NCBI GenBank assembly: GCA_016298185.1
Contig: JAEDDA010000004.1
Location: 1-57,894, forward strand
DNA: 57,894 nt
From: Bacilli bacterium
GTDB lineage: Bacteria > Bacillota_I > Bacilli_A > RFN20 > CAG-826
Direction: 5' to 3'
Within the stretch, counting starts at the first letter, position 1; each line of letters opens with the position of its first letter. The notes below the pieces were generated by a model. The model was not told the DNA's origin. It worked only from the letters and a program-made list of their open reading frames with translations, and searched no databases. The position numbers and the translations under genes are program-made. This document shows positions 9,018-16,847 of this stretch, piece after piece.

Positions 9018-9543
9018 GTTTTTTCTTAACTTTAAACATTTTGAAGACGAAGCGACAAGGTAAGAATCTAATCCAGTAGTTATATCCCAGGACGTCTGCG
9101 TTATACATAACGACATTGCTTCTATATATTGCATCGCTTTCTAAAACGTTGTTTTTTGCTTGTATGAAATCAGGGTTTGTATTGAGTTCTTGATTCTGAT
9201 TAGCGATGAACATAATTTCATCCTTTAGGTAGGATAATGCGTTCTTACTCTTTTCGAATTGTTCCATGTTTGGTTCTTGGAAGTCCTCAACATTGATTTC
9301 ATTAAGCATCTTTATAAGTCTGTCATCTATCTTGATACCTGATTGTTTTAAGATAGCGAACAACTTTTCCATGTTCTCAAACTTTGAATAGAGGATAACG
9401 GTCATTGCCTTTTTATGTTTCTTAAATACGGAATTGAAGAAACCAAAGAAGATAAGGTTAACGATGAGCAAAAGAATCCAGATGCCAATTAAGCTAGCAA
9501 TTACAATGATGATTATAGTTAACCAATCTGGTAAATCGAACAC
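9004..9543 (-). CDS. LemA-like membrane protein
   Basis: A 179-residue protein with one N-terminal membrane helix (about 8-35, rich in I/L) and a helical cytoplasmic part. The tail NPDFIQAKNNVLESDAIYRS and YNADVLGYNYWI matches the LemA pattern of a conserved N-x-F..L then YN..V..YN..I..P. The role of LemA proteins is poorly known. The GTG at 9543 is the start, with AAAGGAGGG 7 bases upstream. The assignment is from sequence pattern only. Confidence 0.65.
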   Translation of the reverse strand: MFDLPDWLTIIIIVIASLIGIWILLLIVNLIFFGFFNSVFKKHKKAMTVILYSKFENMEKLFAILKQSGIKIDDRLIKMLNEINVEDFQEPNMEQFEKSKNALSYLKDEIMFIANQNQELNTNPDFIQAKNNVLESDAIYRSNVVMYNADVLGYNYWIRFLPCRFVFKMFKVKKKQIIS

Positions 9544-9628
9544 GCTAATCCCTCCTTTTGAGACGCTTATAATATCATAATTTCGAAGAATAAAAAAACA
9601 AATGTTTGTTTAACTATATGCTGATAAT

Positions 9629-9657
9629 TTGCTAATAATATCGACTTATGATATTAT
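9629..9657 (+). promoter_or_regulatory. Predicted promoter of the HAD gene
   Basis: TTGCTA (9629-9634), 17 bases, TATTAT (9652-9657). The next gene starts at 9676 with GAGGT in between, giving a very short leader. Confidence 0.45.
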
Positions 9658-9675
9658 TTTTATCGAGGTAATTTT

Positions 9676-10506
9676 ATGGCAAAACCTATTATAGGCATTA
9701 TGTACGACTTCGATAAAACGTTGTCCACTACTGATATGCAAAACTATGATTTCATTCCTGCAATAGGAATGACACCAGCGGAATTCTGGGGAGCCACTAC
9801 AGAATTCACCGATAAAACAGGCGTTGAAAGAATTCTTTCATATATGTATATGATGATTGCCAAGGCTAAAGAAGCTGGTATTGAATTAACACGTGAGTTC
9901 TTAAGAGAATGCGGTAAGAATATTAAATTCTATCCAGGTGTCTCAACATGGTTTAAAAGAATTAATGACTATGGCGAATCCAAAGGTGTTAAAATTGAAC
10001 ACTATTTAGTTAGTTCTGGCACAATGGAAATCGTTGAAGGTTGTTCAATCTTCCCATGTTTTACTAAAGCATGGGGTTGTGAATATCACTATGACAAAGA
10101 CGGACATCCAGTCTGGCCAAAGCTCGCGATTAACTACACGCAAAAAACACAATTCTTCTTCAGAATTTCTAAAGGTGTTGTCGATGTCAAAAACGATAAC
10201 GGCGTGAATGAAAAAACACGTGAAAGAAGAATCCCATATAGAAACATCATTTACATGGGTGATGGAATGACTGATGTCGCATGTATGACATTAGTGAAAC
10301 ACAACGAAGGTACATCCATCGCTATCTATCCAGAAAAGGATAGTGACAAAGTCAGAGACTTATATACTGATGGTCGTTGTAACTTCATGTGCCGTGCTGA
10401 TTACAGTGCCGGTAGCGATCTCGAAAAAGTTGTTAAACTTATCATCGATAAGGTAGCAATGGAATATGAGATGGAAAAACGCGAAAAAGCATTAGCAAAT
10501 AAATAA
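9676..10506 (+). CDS. HAD-superfamily hydrolase
   Basis: A phosphatase-like protein of 276 residues. Motif I is YDFDKTLS, with the nucleophile and second acid as Asp-Phe-Asp; motif II is LVSSGT; motif III/IV is the late lysine plus MGDGMTDVACM. The insertion between motifs I and II is mostly helical. It belongs to the phosphoserine-phosphatase-like branch of HAD enzymes, but the substrate cannot be read from the sequence. GAGGT is about 7 bases before the ATG. Transcribed alone, from a promoter at 9629 to a terminator at 10505. Confidence 0.85.
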   Translation: MAKPIIGIMYDFDKTLSTTDMQNYDFIPAIGMTPAEFWGATTEFTDKTGVERILSYMYMMIAKAKEAGIELTREFLRECGKNIKFYPGVSTWFKRINDYGESKGVKIEHYLVSSGTMEIVEGCSIFPCFTKAWGCEYHYDKDGHPVWPKLAINYTQKTQFFFRISKGVVDVKNDNGVNEKTRERRIPYRNIIYMGDGMTDVACMTLVKHNEGTSIAIYPEKDSDKVRDLYTDGRCNFMCRADYSAGSDLEKVVKLIIDKVAMEYEMEKREKALANK

Positions 10507-10530
10507 AGGTAGCAATGACTACCTTTTTTT
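10505..10530 (+). terminator. Terminator after the HAD gene
   Basis: GGTAG...CTACC hairpin with seven T residues, directly after the stop codon. Confidence 0.87.
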
Positions 10531-10539
10531 ATTGTTTGG

Positions 10540-10548
10540 TGCTAAACT
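10540..10548 (+). promoter_or_regulatory. Extended -10 of the S1-domain gene (predicted leaderless)
   Basis: TG-C-TAAACT ends 8 bases before the ATG at 10557, right after a terminator. No Shine-Dalgarno fits in between, so transcription would begin at or next to the start codon. Confidence 0.45.
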
Positions 10549-10556
10549 AATTTTTG

Positions 10557-10931
10557 ATGGAATACAAAGTTGGACAACTTGTTATTGGAACAGTCACTAA
10601 TGTGAAACCATATGCCTTATTCATGGAATTTGAAGATGGCATTTCTGGTCTTTTACATATCTCTGAAATCTCAGATTCTTTTATTCGTGATATCGAGAAA
10701 TTCGGAACCAAAGGTGACCAATTAAAAGTGAAGATTGTTTCTATTGATGAAAACAATGGATTTTTAAGAGTTTCTTATAAGCAAGTTCCCGAAGAAGAAG
10801 TGTATTCCACACATAATAACAATATTAGAAAAGCTCCCGAATCAAGTGATGATGACTTTAGACCACTCGCGGAAAAACTCCCAGAATGGATTGCCACCAC
10901 ACTCGCGGAAGCCAAGGAGAAAGATAAATGA
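10557..10931 (+). CDS. S1-domain RNA-binding protein (YugI/CvfD-like)
   Basis: A 124-residue protein with one S1 domain at residues 1-75 (VGQLVIGTVTNVKPYALFM, then GLLHISEIS and LKVKIVSID). The tail is charged. It matches the general-stress-protein-13 / YugI / CvfD group, whose members bind ribosomes or RNA. In Bacillus yugI also lies near pgi, as here, where the TGA stop and the pgi ATG overlap as ATGA. The start is the ATG at 10557; no ribosome site precedes it. The TGA stop helps show that the standard bacterial code is used. Confidence 0.85.
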   Translation: MEYKVGQLVIGTVTNVKPYALFMEFEDGISGLLHISEISDSFIRDIEKFGTKGDQLKVKIVSIDENNGFLRVSYKQVPEEEVYSTHNNNIRKAPESSDDDFRPLAEKLPEWIATTLAEAKEKDK

Positions 10932-12208
10932 TTAAACTACAGCTCAACAATCAAATGAATGATAAGGTGATTGAATCCTATCAAAAAGATGTGACAAGAA
11001 TTAACAAGATGATCGATGAAAAAACCGGTCCTGGAAATGATTTCTTAGGCTGGGTCGATTGGCCAGTTAATTATGATAAAGAAGAAGTTGAAAGAATCTT
11101 AGAAGATGCTAAATATGTAAGAGACCATTTTGATATCTTAGTGGTCTGTGGTATCGGTGGTTCTTATCTCGGTGCTAGATGTGCTTTAGAAGCACTTAAT
11201 GGTTTAAAGAGTGATGACAAACTTGAAATCATTTTCATGGGTCAAACATTCTCTCCTAACTATGTTAGCCAAGTCTTAAAATACTTAGAAGGAAAGAACT
11301 TCGCAATTAACGTTATCTCCAAGAGCGGTACCACTACTGAAACAAGCATTTCCTTTAGACTTTTAAAAGAATTACTCGAAAGACAAGTTGGCAAAGAAAA
11401 AGCTAAGAAAGCAATCTATGCTACAACAGATAGAGAAAAAGGCGCTTTAAAAACATTATGCAATCAAGAAGGCTATGCCACATATGTTTTACCTGGCAAT
11501 ATCGGTGGCCGTTATAGCGTACTTACCGCAGTCGGTTTATTCCCACTTGCCGCAGCAGGCATTGATATCAAAGCTATGCTTAATGGTGCTGAAGAAGCAA
11601 GATCGGCATATGATAATGATGATTTAAAAAACAATATTTGTTACAGATATGCAGTCACAAGAGACTATATGTTAAGACATGGTAAACCAGTGGAAATGTA
11701 TGTCACTTATGAACCACAAATGACACAAATCAGCGAATGGTTAAAACAATTATTCGGTGAATCTGAAGGCAAGGAGAAAAAAGGTTTATTCCCAGCCAGT
11801 GCGACATTTTCCACAGACTTACACTCCTTAGGTCAATTTGTCCAAGATGGTACACCACTATTATTTGAAACAATTCTTAATGTTTTAACACCAAATAGTG
11901 ACGTCAAAATCCCACATGATGATGCAGACTTAGATGGTCTTAACTACTTAGAAGGTAAAGACTTAGCATTTGTTAATCAAAAAGCCTTTGAAGGAACTCT
12001 TAAAGCACACGTCGAAGATGGTGGCGTTCCATGTAATGTTATCTATATAGATAAATTAGATGCGAAAACACTTGGTCATCTCTTCTACTTCTTTATGAGA
12101 GCATGTGCGATGAGTGCTTATTTACTAGATATCAACCCATTCAATCAACCAGGTGTGGAAATCTATAAGAAAAACATGTTCCATTTACTTGGTAAAAAGG
12201 GTTATTAA
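10928..12208 (+). CDS. pgi: Glucose-6-phosphate isomerase
   Basis: Interconverts glucose 6-phosphate and fructose 6-phosphate. At 426 residues it is the short Firmicutes type. The sugar-phosphate-binding loop reads VISKSGTTTETSISFR, the central signature is GGRYSVLTAVGLFPLA and the active-site glutamate is in FGESEGK. It overlaps the S1-domain gene by 4 bases (ATGA) and is likely translated by coupling. A terminator follows. Confidence 0.96.
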   Translation: MIKLQLNNQMNDKVIESYQKDVTRINKMIDEKTGPGNDFLGWVDWPVNYDKEEVERILEDAKYVRDHFDILVVCGIGGSYLGARCALEALNGLKSDDKLEIIFMGQTFSPNYVSQVLKYLEGKNFAINVISKSGTTTETSISFRLLKELLERQVGKEKAKKAIYATTDREKGALKTLCNQEGYATYVLPGNIGGRYSVLTAVGLFPLAAAGIDIKAMLNGAEEARSAYDNDDLKNNICYRYAVTRDYMLRHGKPVEMYVTYEPQMTQISEWLKQLFGESEGKEKKGLFPASATFSTDLHSLGQFVQDGTPLLFETILNVLTPNSDVKIPHDDADLDGLNYLEGKDLAFVNQKAFEGTLKAHVEDGGVPCNVIYIDKLDAKTLGHLFYFFMRACAMSAYLLDINPFNQPGVEIYKKNMFHLLGKKGY

Positions 12209-12230
12209 TCTCTCTAATTTCTAATAGAAA

Positions 12231-12258
12231 AAGACGCCTAAAAATTTGGGCGTTTTTT
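12231..12258 (+). terminator. Terminator after pgi
   Basis: ACGCC...GGCGT hairpin then TTTTTT. Confidence 0.8.
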
Positions 12259-12261
12259 CAA

Positions 12262-12291
12262 TTGACTATATATATTTATAAGTGATATATT
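12262..12291 (+). promoter_or_regulatory. Predicted promoter of the tRNA array
   Basis: TTGACT (12262-12267), 18 bases, TATATT (12286-12291), about 40 bases before the first tRNA. Confidence 0.65.
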
Positions 12292-12331
12292 ATTTAAGCG
12301 CATGTTTTAGAAAGCGCGAAAAATTCCAGTT

Positions 12332-12407
12332 GGATGCTTAGCTCAGCTGGGAGAGCATCGCCTTTACACGGCGGAGGTCGGGGGTTCGAGCCCCTCAGCA
12401 TCCACCA
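12332..12407 (+). tRNA. tRNA-Val (TAC anticodon)
   Basis: Acceptor GGATGCT/AGCATCC, loop TTTACAC, T arm GGGTTCGAGCCC, CCA encoded. Confidence 0.95.
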
Positions 12408-12429
12408 CAATGCGCAAAAACCCAATCTT

Positions 12430-12514
12430 GGGAGGGTAGCGAAGTGGCTAAACGCGGCAGACTGTAAATCTGTTACCTCCGGTTTCGGCAGTTCGAATCT
12501 GCCCCCTCCCACCA
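12430..12514 (+). tRNA. tRNA-Tyr (GTA anticodon)
   Basis: Class II tRNA with long variable arm, acceptor GGGAGGG/CCCTCCC, loop CTGTAAA, CCA encoded. Confidence 0.95.
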
Positions 12515-12525
12515 TTAAGGTTTAT

Positions 12526-12600
12526 TGGGGTGTAGCCAAGAGGTAAGGCATCAGACTTTGACTCTGACATTCGTTGGTTCAATCCCAGCCACCCCAGCCA
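12526..12600 (+). tRNA. tRNA-Gln (TTG anticodon)
   Basis: Acceptor starts TGGGGTG, loop CTTTGAC, CCA encoded. Its body closely resembles the second tRNA-Gln at 15951. Confidence 0.95.
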
Positions 12601-12607
12601 AAAACTT

Positions 12608-12683
12608 CACTCTCTAGCTCAGTCGGTAGAGCACTTGACTTTTAATCAAGGGGTCCGGAGTTCGAATCTCCGGAGAGTGACCA
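12608..12683 (+). tRNA. tRNA-Lys (TTT anticodon)
   Basis: Acceptor CACTCTC/GAGAGTG, loop CTTTTAA, CCA encoded. Confidence 0.95.
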
Positions 12684-12689
12684 AGAGAT

Positions 12690-12776
12690 GCCCAGGTGGC
12701 GGAACAGGTAGACGCACAGGACTTAAAATCCTGCGGTAGCGATACCATACCGGTTCGATTCCGGTCCCGGGCACCA
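12690..12776 (+). tRNA. tRNA-Leu (TAA anticodon)
   Basis: Class II tRNA with long variable arm, loop CTTAAAA, CCA encoded. The acceptor pair GCCCAGG/CCCGGGC contains an A-C mismatch at position 5-68. Confidence 0.93.
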
Positions 12777-12787
12777 ACTTGAATAAT

Positions 12788-12813
12788 ACTGACGTTTATA
12801 CGTCAGTTTTTTT
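12788..12813 (+). terminator. Terminator of the tRNA array
   Basis: CTGACG...CGTCAG hairpin followed by seven T residues. Confidence 0.9.
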
Positions 12814-12904
12814 ATACACTTTTTAACATGTGTAACATTTTGTTATATACCTATTTTCTTTAAAATAGTTTATATTTTATTTATAAGTAGCAAGAGGTAA
12901 TATC

Positions 12905-13828
12905 ATGAAACATTTATTAATTGTTAACGGCAATGCTGGTAGTTTTTCTTCAGTATTAGAAGACAAGATTAATGAAGCTTTTAAGGGGCTTGATTATGAA
13001 ATCTACAAGACCACAGGTCCAAGATCTGTTATTCCATTCTTAAAAGAATACTTGAAGAAAGCTAAAGATACAGTTAGAGTTTACGCTTGCGGTGGCGATG
13101 GCACAGTCCACGAAGTCGCAAACGCATTAGTCGGATTCAAAAACGCTGAACTCGCAATCGTTCCAGTTGGAACCGGTAATGATTTTGTCAAAATATATGG
13201 AGATAAAGAAAAATTCTTAGATTTCAAAAAACTTCAAGAAGCAAAAGCTTCCCCAGTTGATTTATCTAAATTAGAATCTCCAGATTTAAAAGAAGAAATG
13301 TATTCCATTAACGTCATCAACTTTGGCTTTGACGCGATTGTTGGTGCAATGGGCAATTACTATAAAGAACACGGTTTACCAGAAAAAGCCGCGAAGAAGA
13401 ATATGAACCCATACGACTACGCATTAAAAAATGATGCGATGAAACATGGTCGTTTCAATGACATTGAAGTTTATGCAGATGGTGAAAAACTCAATGAAAA
13501 ACAAATGTTGTTAGCCACACTTTCACAAGGTCAATATGTTGGTGGTCAATTCAAATGCGCACCAAAGAGTGATAACACCGATGGTTTAATCGATGTTTGT
13601 GTCTTAAAGACTATGACATTCTTAGGCTTAGGCATGATTATCGGTACCTATACCAAAGGCAAACACTTAGATAAAAAGAGAAAGAAAATCGTCTATAGAC
13701 GCGCAAAAGAAATTAAATTTAGTGGTCCAAAAGAATTCGATGTTTGTGTCGATGGCGAAATGATTAAAGGTAACAACTTCACCGTTACAGTTGTCCCTGC
13801 CGCAATTAACTTAGTTATTCCAGAATAA
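12905..13828 (+). CDS. Diacylglycerol/lipid kinase family protein
   Basis: A 307-residue DAGK-catalytic-domain protein that phosphorylates a lipid, most likely diacylglycerol, at the membrane face. The nucleotide-binding motif is YACGGDGTVHEVANAL and VPVGTGNDF is the second conserved motif. The C-terminal beta-sandwich (about 130-300) has VGGQFKCAPKSDNTDG, as in DgkB/YegS proteins. AAGAGGT precedes the ATG. It is followed after 5 bases by plsC, so the two make phosphatidic acid by recycling diacylglycerol and by acylation. The exact substrate is inferred. Confidence 0.9.
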   Translation: MKHLLIVNGNAGSFSSVLEDKINEAFKGLDYEIYKTTGPRSVIPFLKEYLKKAKDTVRVYACGGDGTVHEVANALVGFKNAELAIVPVGTGNDFVKIYGDKEKFLDFKKLQEAKASPVDLSKLESPDLKEEMYSINVINFGFDAIVGAMGNYYKEHGLPEKAAKKNMNPYDYALKNDAMKHGRFNDIEVYADGEKLNEKQMLLATLSQGQYVGGQFKCAPKSDNTDGLIDVCVLKTMTFLGLGMIIGTYTKGKHLDKKRKKIVYRRAKEIKFSGPKEFDVCVDGEMIKGNNFTVTVVPAAINLVIPE

Positions 13829-13833
13829 TATTT

Positions 13834-14661
13834 ATGTTTTTAGAATTAATTTGCTTTCTTTGCGGAGCTGGTTTAGCCATATTAGGTTGTGTACCATTTG
13901 GTTTCTGGGCAATCCAAAATTGGTATGATTTTTATCGTCCAATCGTTTTATATATGGCTGGTTGGGTCGGTGGCATCTTAGTCATCTTCCTTATTGAATT
14001 ATTCGCCGGTTTATTTATTAACCAAAAGAAACCATATGACCATGTCAGCAAATGGGCCAGATTTTGGTTTATATCCGGTGTGAGATTTATCACAAATCAC
14101 GCACTCATATGGGTGGACTATAGAGGAGTTAATAAAATTCCTACACATGAAAAATTCCTTCTTGTTTGCAACCACAGAAGTAAATTCGATAACTTTGTTA
14201 TTACACAGAAATATGGCAAACTCGATATCGCATTTATCATGAAGAAAGAAAACGGCAAGATTCCTGTTGCTAAACGATTAATGCCAGGACTATGTTACTT
14301 ATCTATTGATAGAGATGATAAATTACAATCCTTGGAAGCATTTAAACGCGCAGCGTGGTTAATTGAAAATAATATTACTTCTGTCGGTGTTTTCCCAGAA
14401 GGCACAAGACAAGGAACTGATCAATTAGGTGAATTCCATGAAGGCGTCTTCAATATCGCCATTCACACAAAGGCCCCTATCGTTGTGACTGCGATTAAGA
14501 ATACATATAGTGTGCATAAGAGATGGCCATGGTTACCAACTAAGGTGAGATACGATATCATCGATGTAATTCCATATGAGGAATATCAAGATATGCCTGC
14601 AAAAGCACTTAGCGAACATATTCGCAATATGATGCAAGAACATATCTCAAAAATGAACTAA
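13834..14661 (+). CDS. plsC: 1-acyl-glycerol-3-phosphate acyltransferase
   Basis: Adds the second acyl chain to lysophosphatidic acid. Two N-terminal membrane helices (about 3-25 and 35-60) precede the acyltransferase domain. The catalytic HX4D motif is in CNHRSKFDNF, and the substrate-binding motif is VFPEGTRQGT. Length of 275 residues is at the long end for the family because of the second N-terminal helix. Transcribed with the lipid kinase upstream; a terminator follows. Confidence 0.92.
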   Translation: MFLELICFLCGAGLAILGCVPFGFWAIQNWYDFYRPIVLYMAGWVGGILVIFLIELFAGLFINQKKPYDHVSKWARFWFISGVRFITNHALIWVDYRGVNKIPTHEKFLLVCNHRSKFDNFVITQKYGKLDIAFIMKKENGKIPVAKRLMPGLCYLSIDRDDKLQSLEAFKRAAWLIENNITSVGVFPEGTRQGTDQLGEFHEGVFNIAIHTKAPIVVTAIKNTYSVHKRWPWLPTKVRYDIIDVIPYEEYQDMPAKALSEHIRNMMQEHISKMN

Positions 14662-14670
14662 TAAAATAAT

Positions 14671-14694
14671 GGAACACATTGTGTTCCTTTTTTC
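14671..14694 (+). terminator. Terminator after plsC
   Basis: GGAACA...TGTTCC hairpin then TTTTTTC. Confidence 0.85.
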
Positions 14695-14723
14695 TTGCTT
14701 AGATAAAAATCTATGTATATTAT
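14695..14723 (+). promoter_or_regulatory. Promoter of the choline-kinase-like gene (predicted leaderless)
   Basis: TTGCTT (14695-14700), 17 bases, TATTAT (14718-14723); an overlapping TATATT ends at 14726. The ATG is at 14733 with no Shine-Dalgarno, so the mRNA would have a leader of only a few bases or none. Confidence 0.5.
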
Positions 14724-14732
14724 ATTTTCATT

Positions 14733-15599
14733 ATGGAAAAAGAAGTTTTAGAAATTGTTAAAAAAGTATTTGGTGATGAAGCAAAAATCTTATCGCCACT
14801 TGTCGGGGGAATGATGAATAAATCATTTATCGTTGAATATAATAACGAAAAATATGTTTTATATATTTCCACAGAACAAGCTAATGAAATGGTTGATAGA
14901 GTTCTTGAAAGAGATAATCAAAAACTCATCATCGATTTAGGCCTTACAAGTAAGAATGTTTACTTTGATACAGATAAAGGTATTAAAGCTAACGAATATA
15001 TCGAAGGTTCTTCTTTAGATAAAGCGGATTCTTATGATAGTAAAAAAGCTGCCGCTTTGCTAAAGAGAATGCACGAAAGCGGAAAGTTATCTCGTGAAAA
15101 CTATAATCCATTTATAAGATTTGTCGCTTACGAAGAAGAAGCTAAATCATTCGGTGATAACTTTGAGGCCAACTACCCAGTATTAAGAAAAGAAATCTTT
15201 GATAATAAAGAGTTCTTAGAAAGCCAAAAGATGGTATTATGCCATAACGATGCACAAAAGAGCAACATCGTTAAAAGCGCAGATGAAAAGTACTATCTTA
15301 TCGACTTTGAATTCGTGGGTAATAACGATCCTATCTATGATATTGCTACATTTGGTAATGGCAAAGTCAGTGAAGGATATGAACTACTTGTAGACTACTA
15401 TGATGGTCATCCAACCGCTGAACAACAAAGAAGATATTATTTATGGAGAATATTTATCTCTTTGCAATGGCATAATGTCGCGATTGTGAAACATTTTAGA
15501 GGAGAAGGTAAAGTTCACGGCTTTAACTTCTTAGATGTCGCAAACTTCTTCTTTGCTAACGCAATGGATGCATATAAGGGTCTAAAAGAAGTTAAATAG
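14733..15599 (+). CDS. Choline/ethanolamine kinase-like phosphotransferase (LicA-type)
   Basis: A 288-residue kinase of the aminoglycoside-phosphotransferase/choline kinase fold. The catalytic loop is LCHNDAQKSNIV and the metal-binding motif is LIDFEFVGNNDPIYDIA; the glycine loop is LVGGMMNKSF. LicA-type enzymes phosphorylate choline for decoration of lipids or surface polymers, and the plsC and lipid kinase genes upstream fit that. No licC or licD gene is seen in the window, so the substrate is not settled. Own promoter, no ribosome site. Confidence 0.82.
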   Translation: MEKEVLEIVKKVFGDEAKILSPLVGGMMNKSFIVEYNNEKYVLYISTEQANEMVDRVLERDNQKLIIDLGLTSKNVYFDTDKGIKANEYIEGSSLDKADSYDSKKAAALLKRMHESGKLSRENYNPFIRFVAYEEEAKSFGDNFEANYPVLRKEIFDNKEFLESQKMVLCHNDAQKSNIVKSADEKYYLIDFEFVGNNDPIYDIATFGNGKVSEGYELLVDYYDGHPTAEQQRRYYLWRIFISLQWHNVAIVKHFRGEGKVHGFNFLDVANFFFANAMDAYKGLKEVK

Positions 15600-15613
15600 T
15601 TATTTATAAAATA

Positions 15614-15641
15614 AGCCAACACGAAAATGTGTTGGTTTTTT
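15614..15641 (+). terminator. Terminator after the choline-kinase-like gene
   Basis: GCCAACAC...GTGTTGG hairpin then six T residues. Confidence 0.87.
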
Positions 15642-15673
15642 AAATCATATTAGTAAACATTTTATTTTTATTG

Positions 15674-15682
15674 TGCTATTAT
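15674..15682 (+). promoter_or_regulatory. Extended -10 of nfu
   Basis: TG-C-TATTAT, 18 bases before the nfu ATG. A leader of about 12 bases without a clear Shine-Dalgarno is implied. Confidence 0.45.
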
Positions 15683-15700
15683 CTTAACCGGTAAATTACT

Positions 15701-15931
15701 ATGGACGACACAGAGAAACTTATTATTGCAACATTAGATAAAATTAGACACTTCTTACAGAAAGATGGCGGAGATGTCATCTATGAGTCTTTTAAAGATG
15801 GGATTGTTTATGTAAAAATGATTGGCGCTTGCCAAGATTGTATGTACGCGAATAGCGACATCAAAGACTTGGTGGAAGTTATTCTTCAAGAAGAAGTTCC
15901 TGGTGTTTTAGAAGTTAGATTAGCAGAATAA
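15701..15931 (+). CDS. nfu: Nfu-type iron-sulfur carrier (NifU C-terminal domain)
   Basis: A 76-residue free-standing NifU C-terminal domain. The CXXC that holds the cluster is in MIGACQDCMYANSDIK, and the start shows the typical LDKIRHFLQKDGGDV. It would carry [4Fe-4S] clusters made by the Suf machinery at 52-57 kb to targets such as MiaB and Nth. It stands apart from the suf operon and precedes tRNA-Gln by 19 bases, with which it may be co-transcribed. Confidence 0.92.
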   Translation: MDDTEKLIIATLDKIRHFLQKDGGDVIYESFKDGIVYVKMIGACQDCMYANSDIKDLVEVILQEEVPGVLEVRLAE

Positions 15932-15950
15932 TTATTTAATAAATTAATAC

Positions 15951-16025
15951 TGGGGTGTAGCCAAGCGGTAAGGCAGTGGACTCTGAATTCACCATTCACT
16001 GGTTCGATCCCAGTCACCCCAGCCA
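15951..16025 (+). tRNA. tRNA-Gln (CTG anticodon)
   Basis: Acceptor starts TGGGGTG, anticodon arm GTGGA/TTCAC with loop CTCTGAA, CCA encoded. It shares the body of tRNA-Gln(TTG) at 12526, which suggests duplication. Confidence 0.93.
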
Positions 16026-16036
16026 TCAAAGTATTT

Positions 16037-16070
16037 AAAAGTCAGCTCAATCGGCTGACTTTTCTATTTT
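16037..16070. terminator. Bidirectional terminator
   Basis: AAAAGTCAGC/GCTGACTTTT hairpin between convergent tRNA-Gln and cysQ. Confidence 0.8.
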
Positions 16071-16845
16071 ATAGAAGAATATTTTCTTTTCTATTAACAA
16101 CGATATATCCTTTGCGGTTATATACATCTTTGCGGTTATAGGTGATTTTGCCTCCATCTGGTTCGACGAATAAGCCACCTGCCTCTTCAACGATGATTTG
16201 GCATGCACCTGTATCCCATTCTTTTGTACCTGCAGACATACGGTATGTGATTTCTGCGAGGCCTTCCGCAATACGGCATGGTTTTAAGGAAGAGCCATAC
16301 TTCATTACGTGTTTGATTTTATCGCTATGTTTTTCAATAAGTTTTAGCTCAGTTTCATTTGTGTGGAAGACACTCATTAAGCATGTTAAGTCTTCTAATT
16401 TGTCATTAACATGAATTCTTGTATCTTTACCATTATCGCGGTGATAAGCACCATTACCTTTACTAGCGAAATAAATATCGCCTGTTACAGGCACTACGAC
16501 AACGCCCACGACTAATTCGTGTTTATAAGCGAGTGCGATGTTTGTGGTAAAACCACCATCTCTAGCAACGAAATCTTTCGTACCATCAACTGGATCGACA
16601 ATCCAAACATAATCATTGGATAATCTTTCTTCATTGTCTTCAGATTCTTCTGTTAAAAATGCATGTTCAGGAAATACCTTATGGAGGTGTTCACGGATGA
16701 TTTTATCCGCGGTCTTATCCGCAATAGTAACTGGAGAATTATCTTCTTTAATTTCAACATCAAATCCTTTTTCGTAAATCTCCATGATTTTGACACGGGC
16801 TTTATTACCTGCATCAATCGCGGCTTGTAATTCTTTTTCCCACAT
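16069..16845 (-). CDS. cysQ: 3'(2'),5'-bisphosphate nucleotidase (CysQ-like, IMPase family)
   Basis: Removes the 3' phosphate of pAp, or acts on an inositol-type phosphate. The 258-residue protein has the family metal site: DNSPVTIADKTAD, LTEESEDN, WIVDPVDGTKDFV and WDTGACQIIVEEAGG. AAGGAGAAC lies before the ATG, which follows the nrnA stop by 2 bases. NrnA enzymes also break down pAp, so this operon carries two likely pAp-degrading activities. CysQ versus another IMPase substrate cannot be decided from sequence alone. Confidence 0.87.
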   Translation of the reverse strand: MWEKELQAAIDAGNKARVKIMEIYEKGFDVEIKEDNSPVTIADKTADKIIREHLHKVFPEHAFLTEESEDNEERLSNDYVWIVDPVDGTKDFVARDGGFTTNIALAYKHELVVGVVVVPVTGDIYFASKGNGAYHRDNGKDTRIHVNDKLEDLTCLMSVFHTNETELKLIEKHSDKIKHVMKYGSSLKPCRIAEGLAEITYRMSAGTKEWDTGACQIIVEEAGGLFVEPDGGKITYNRKDVYNRKGYIVVNRKENILL

Positions 16846-16847
16846 AA

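Noticed and set aside
1..9600. Barstar-like immunity gene for the secreted ribonuclease
   Set aside because: No small acidic protein of barstar type is found next to it; the nearby small proteins are TSCPD and membrane proteins.
12294..12546. Short open frames across the tRNA array on both strands
   Set aside because: They are accidental readings through tRNA-Val, tRNA-Tyr and tRNA-Gln sequences.
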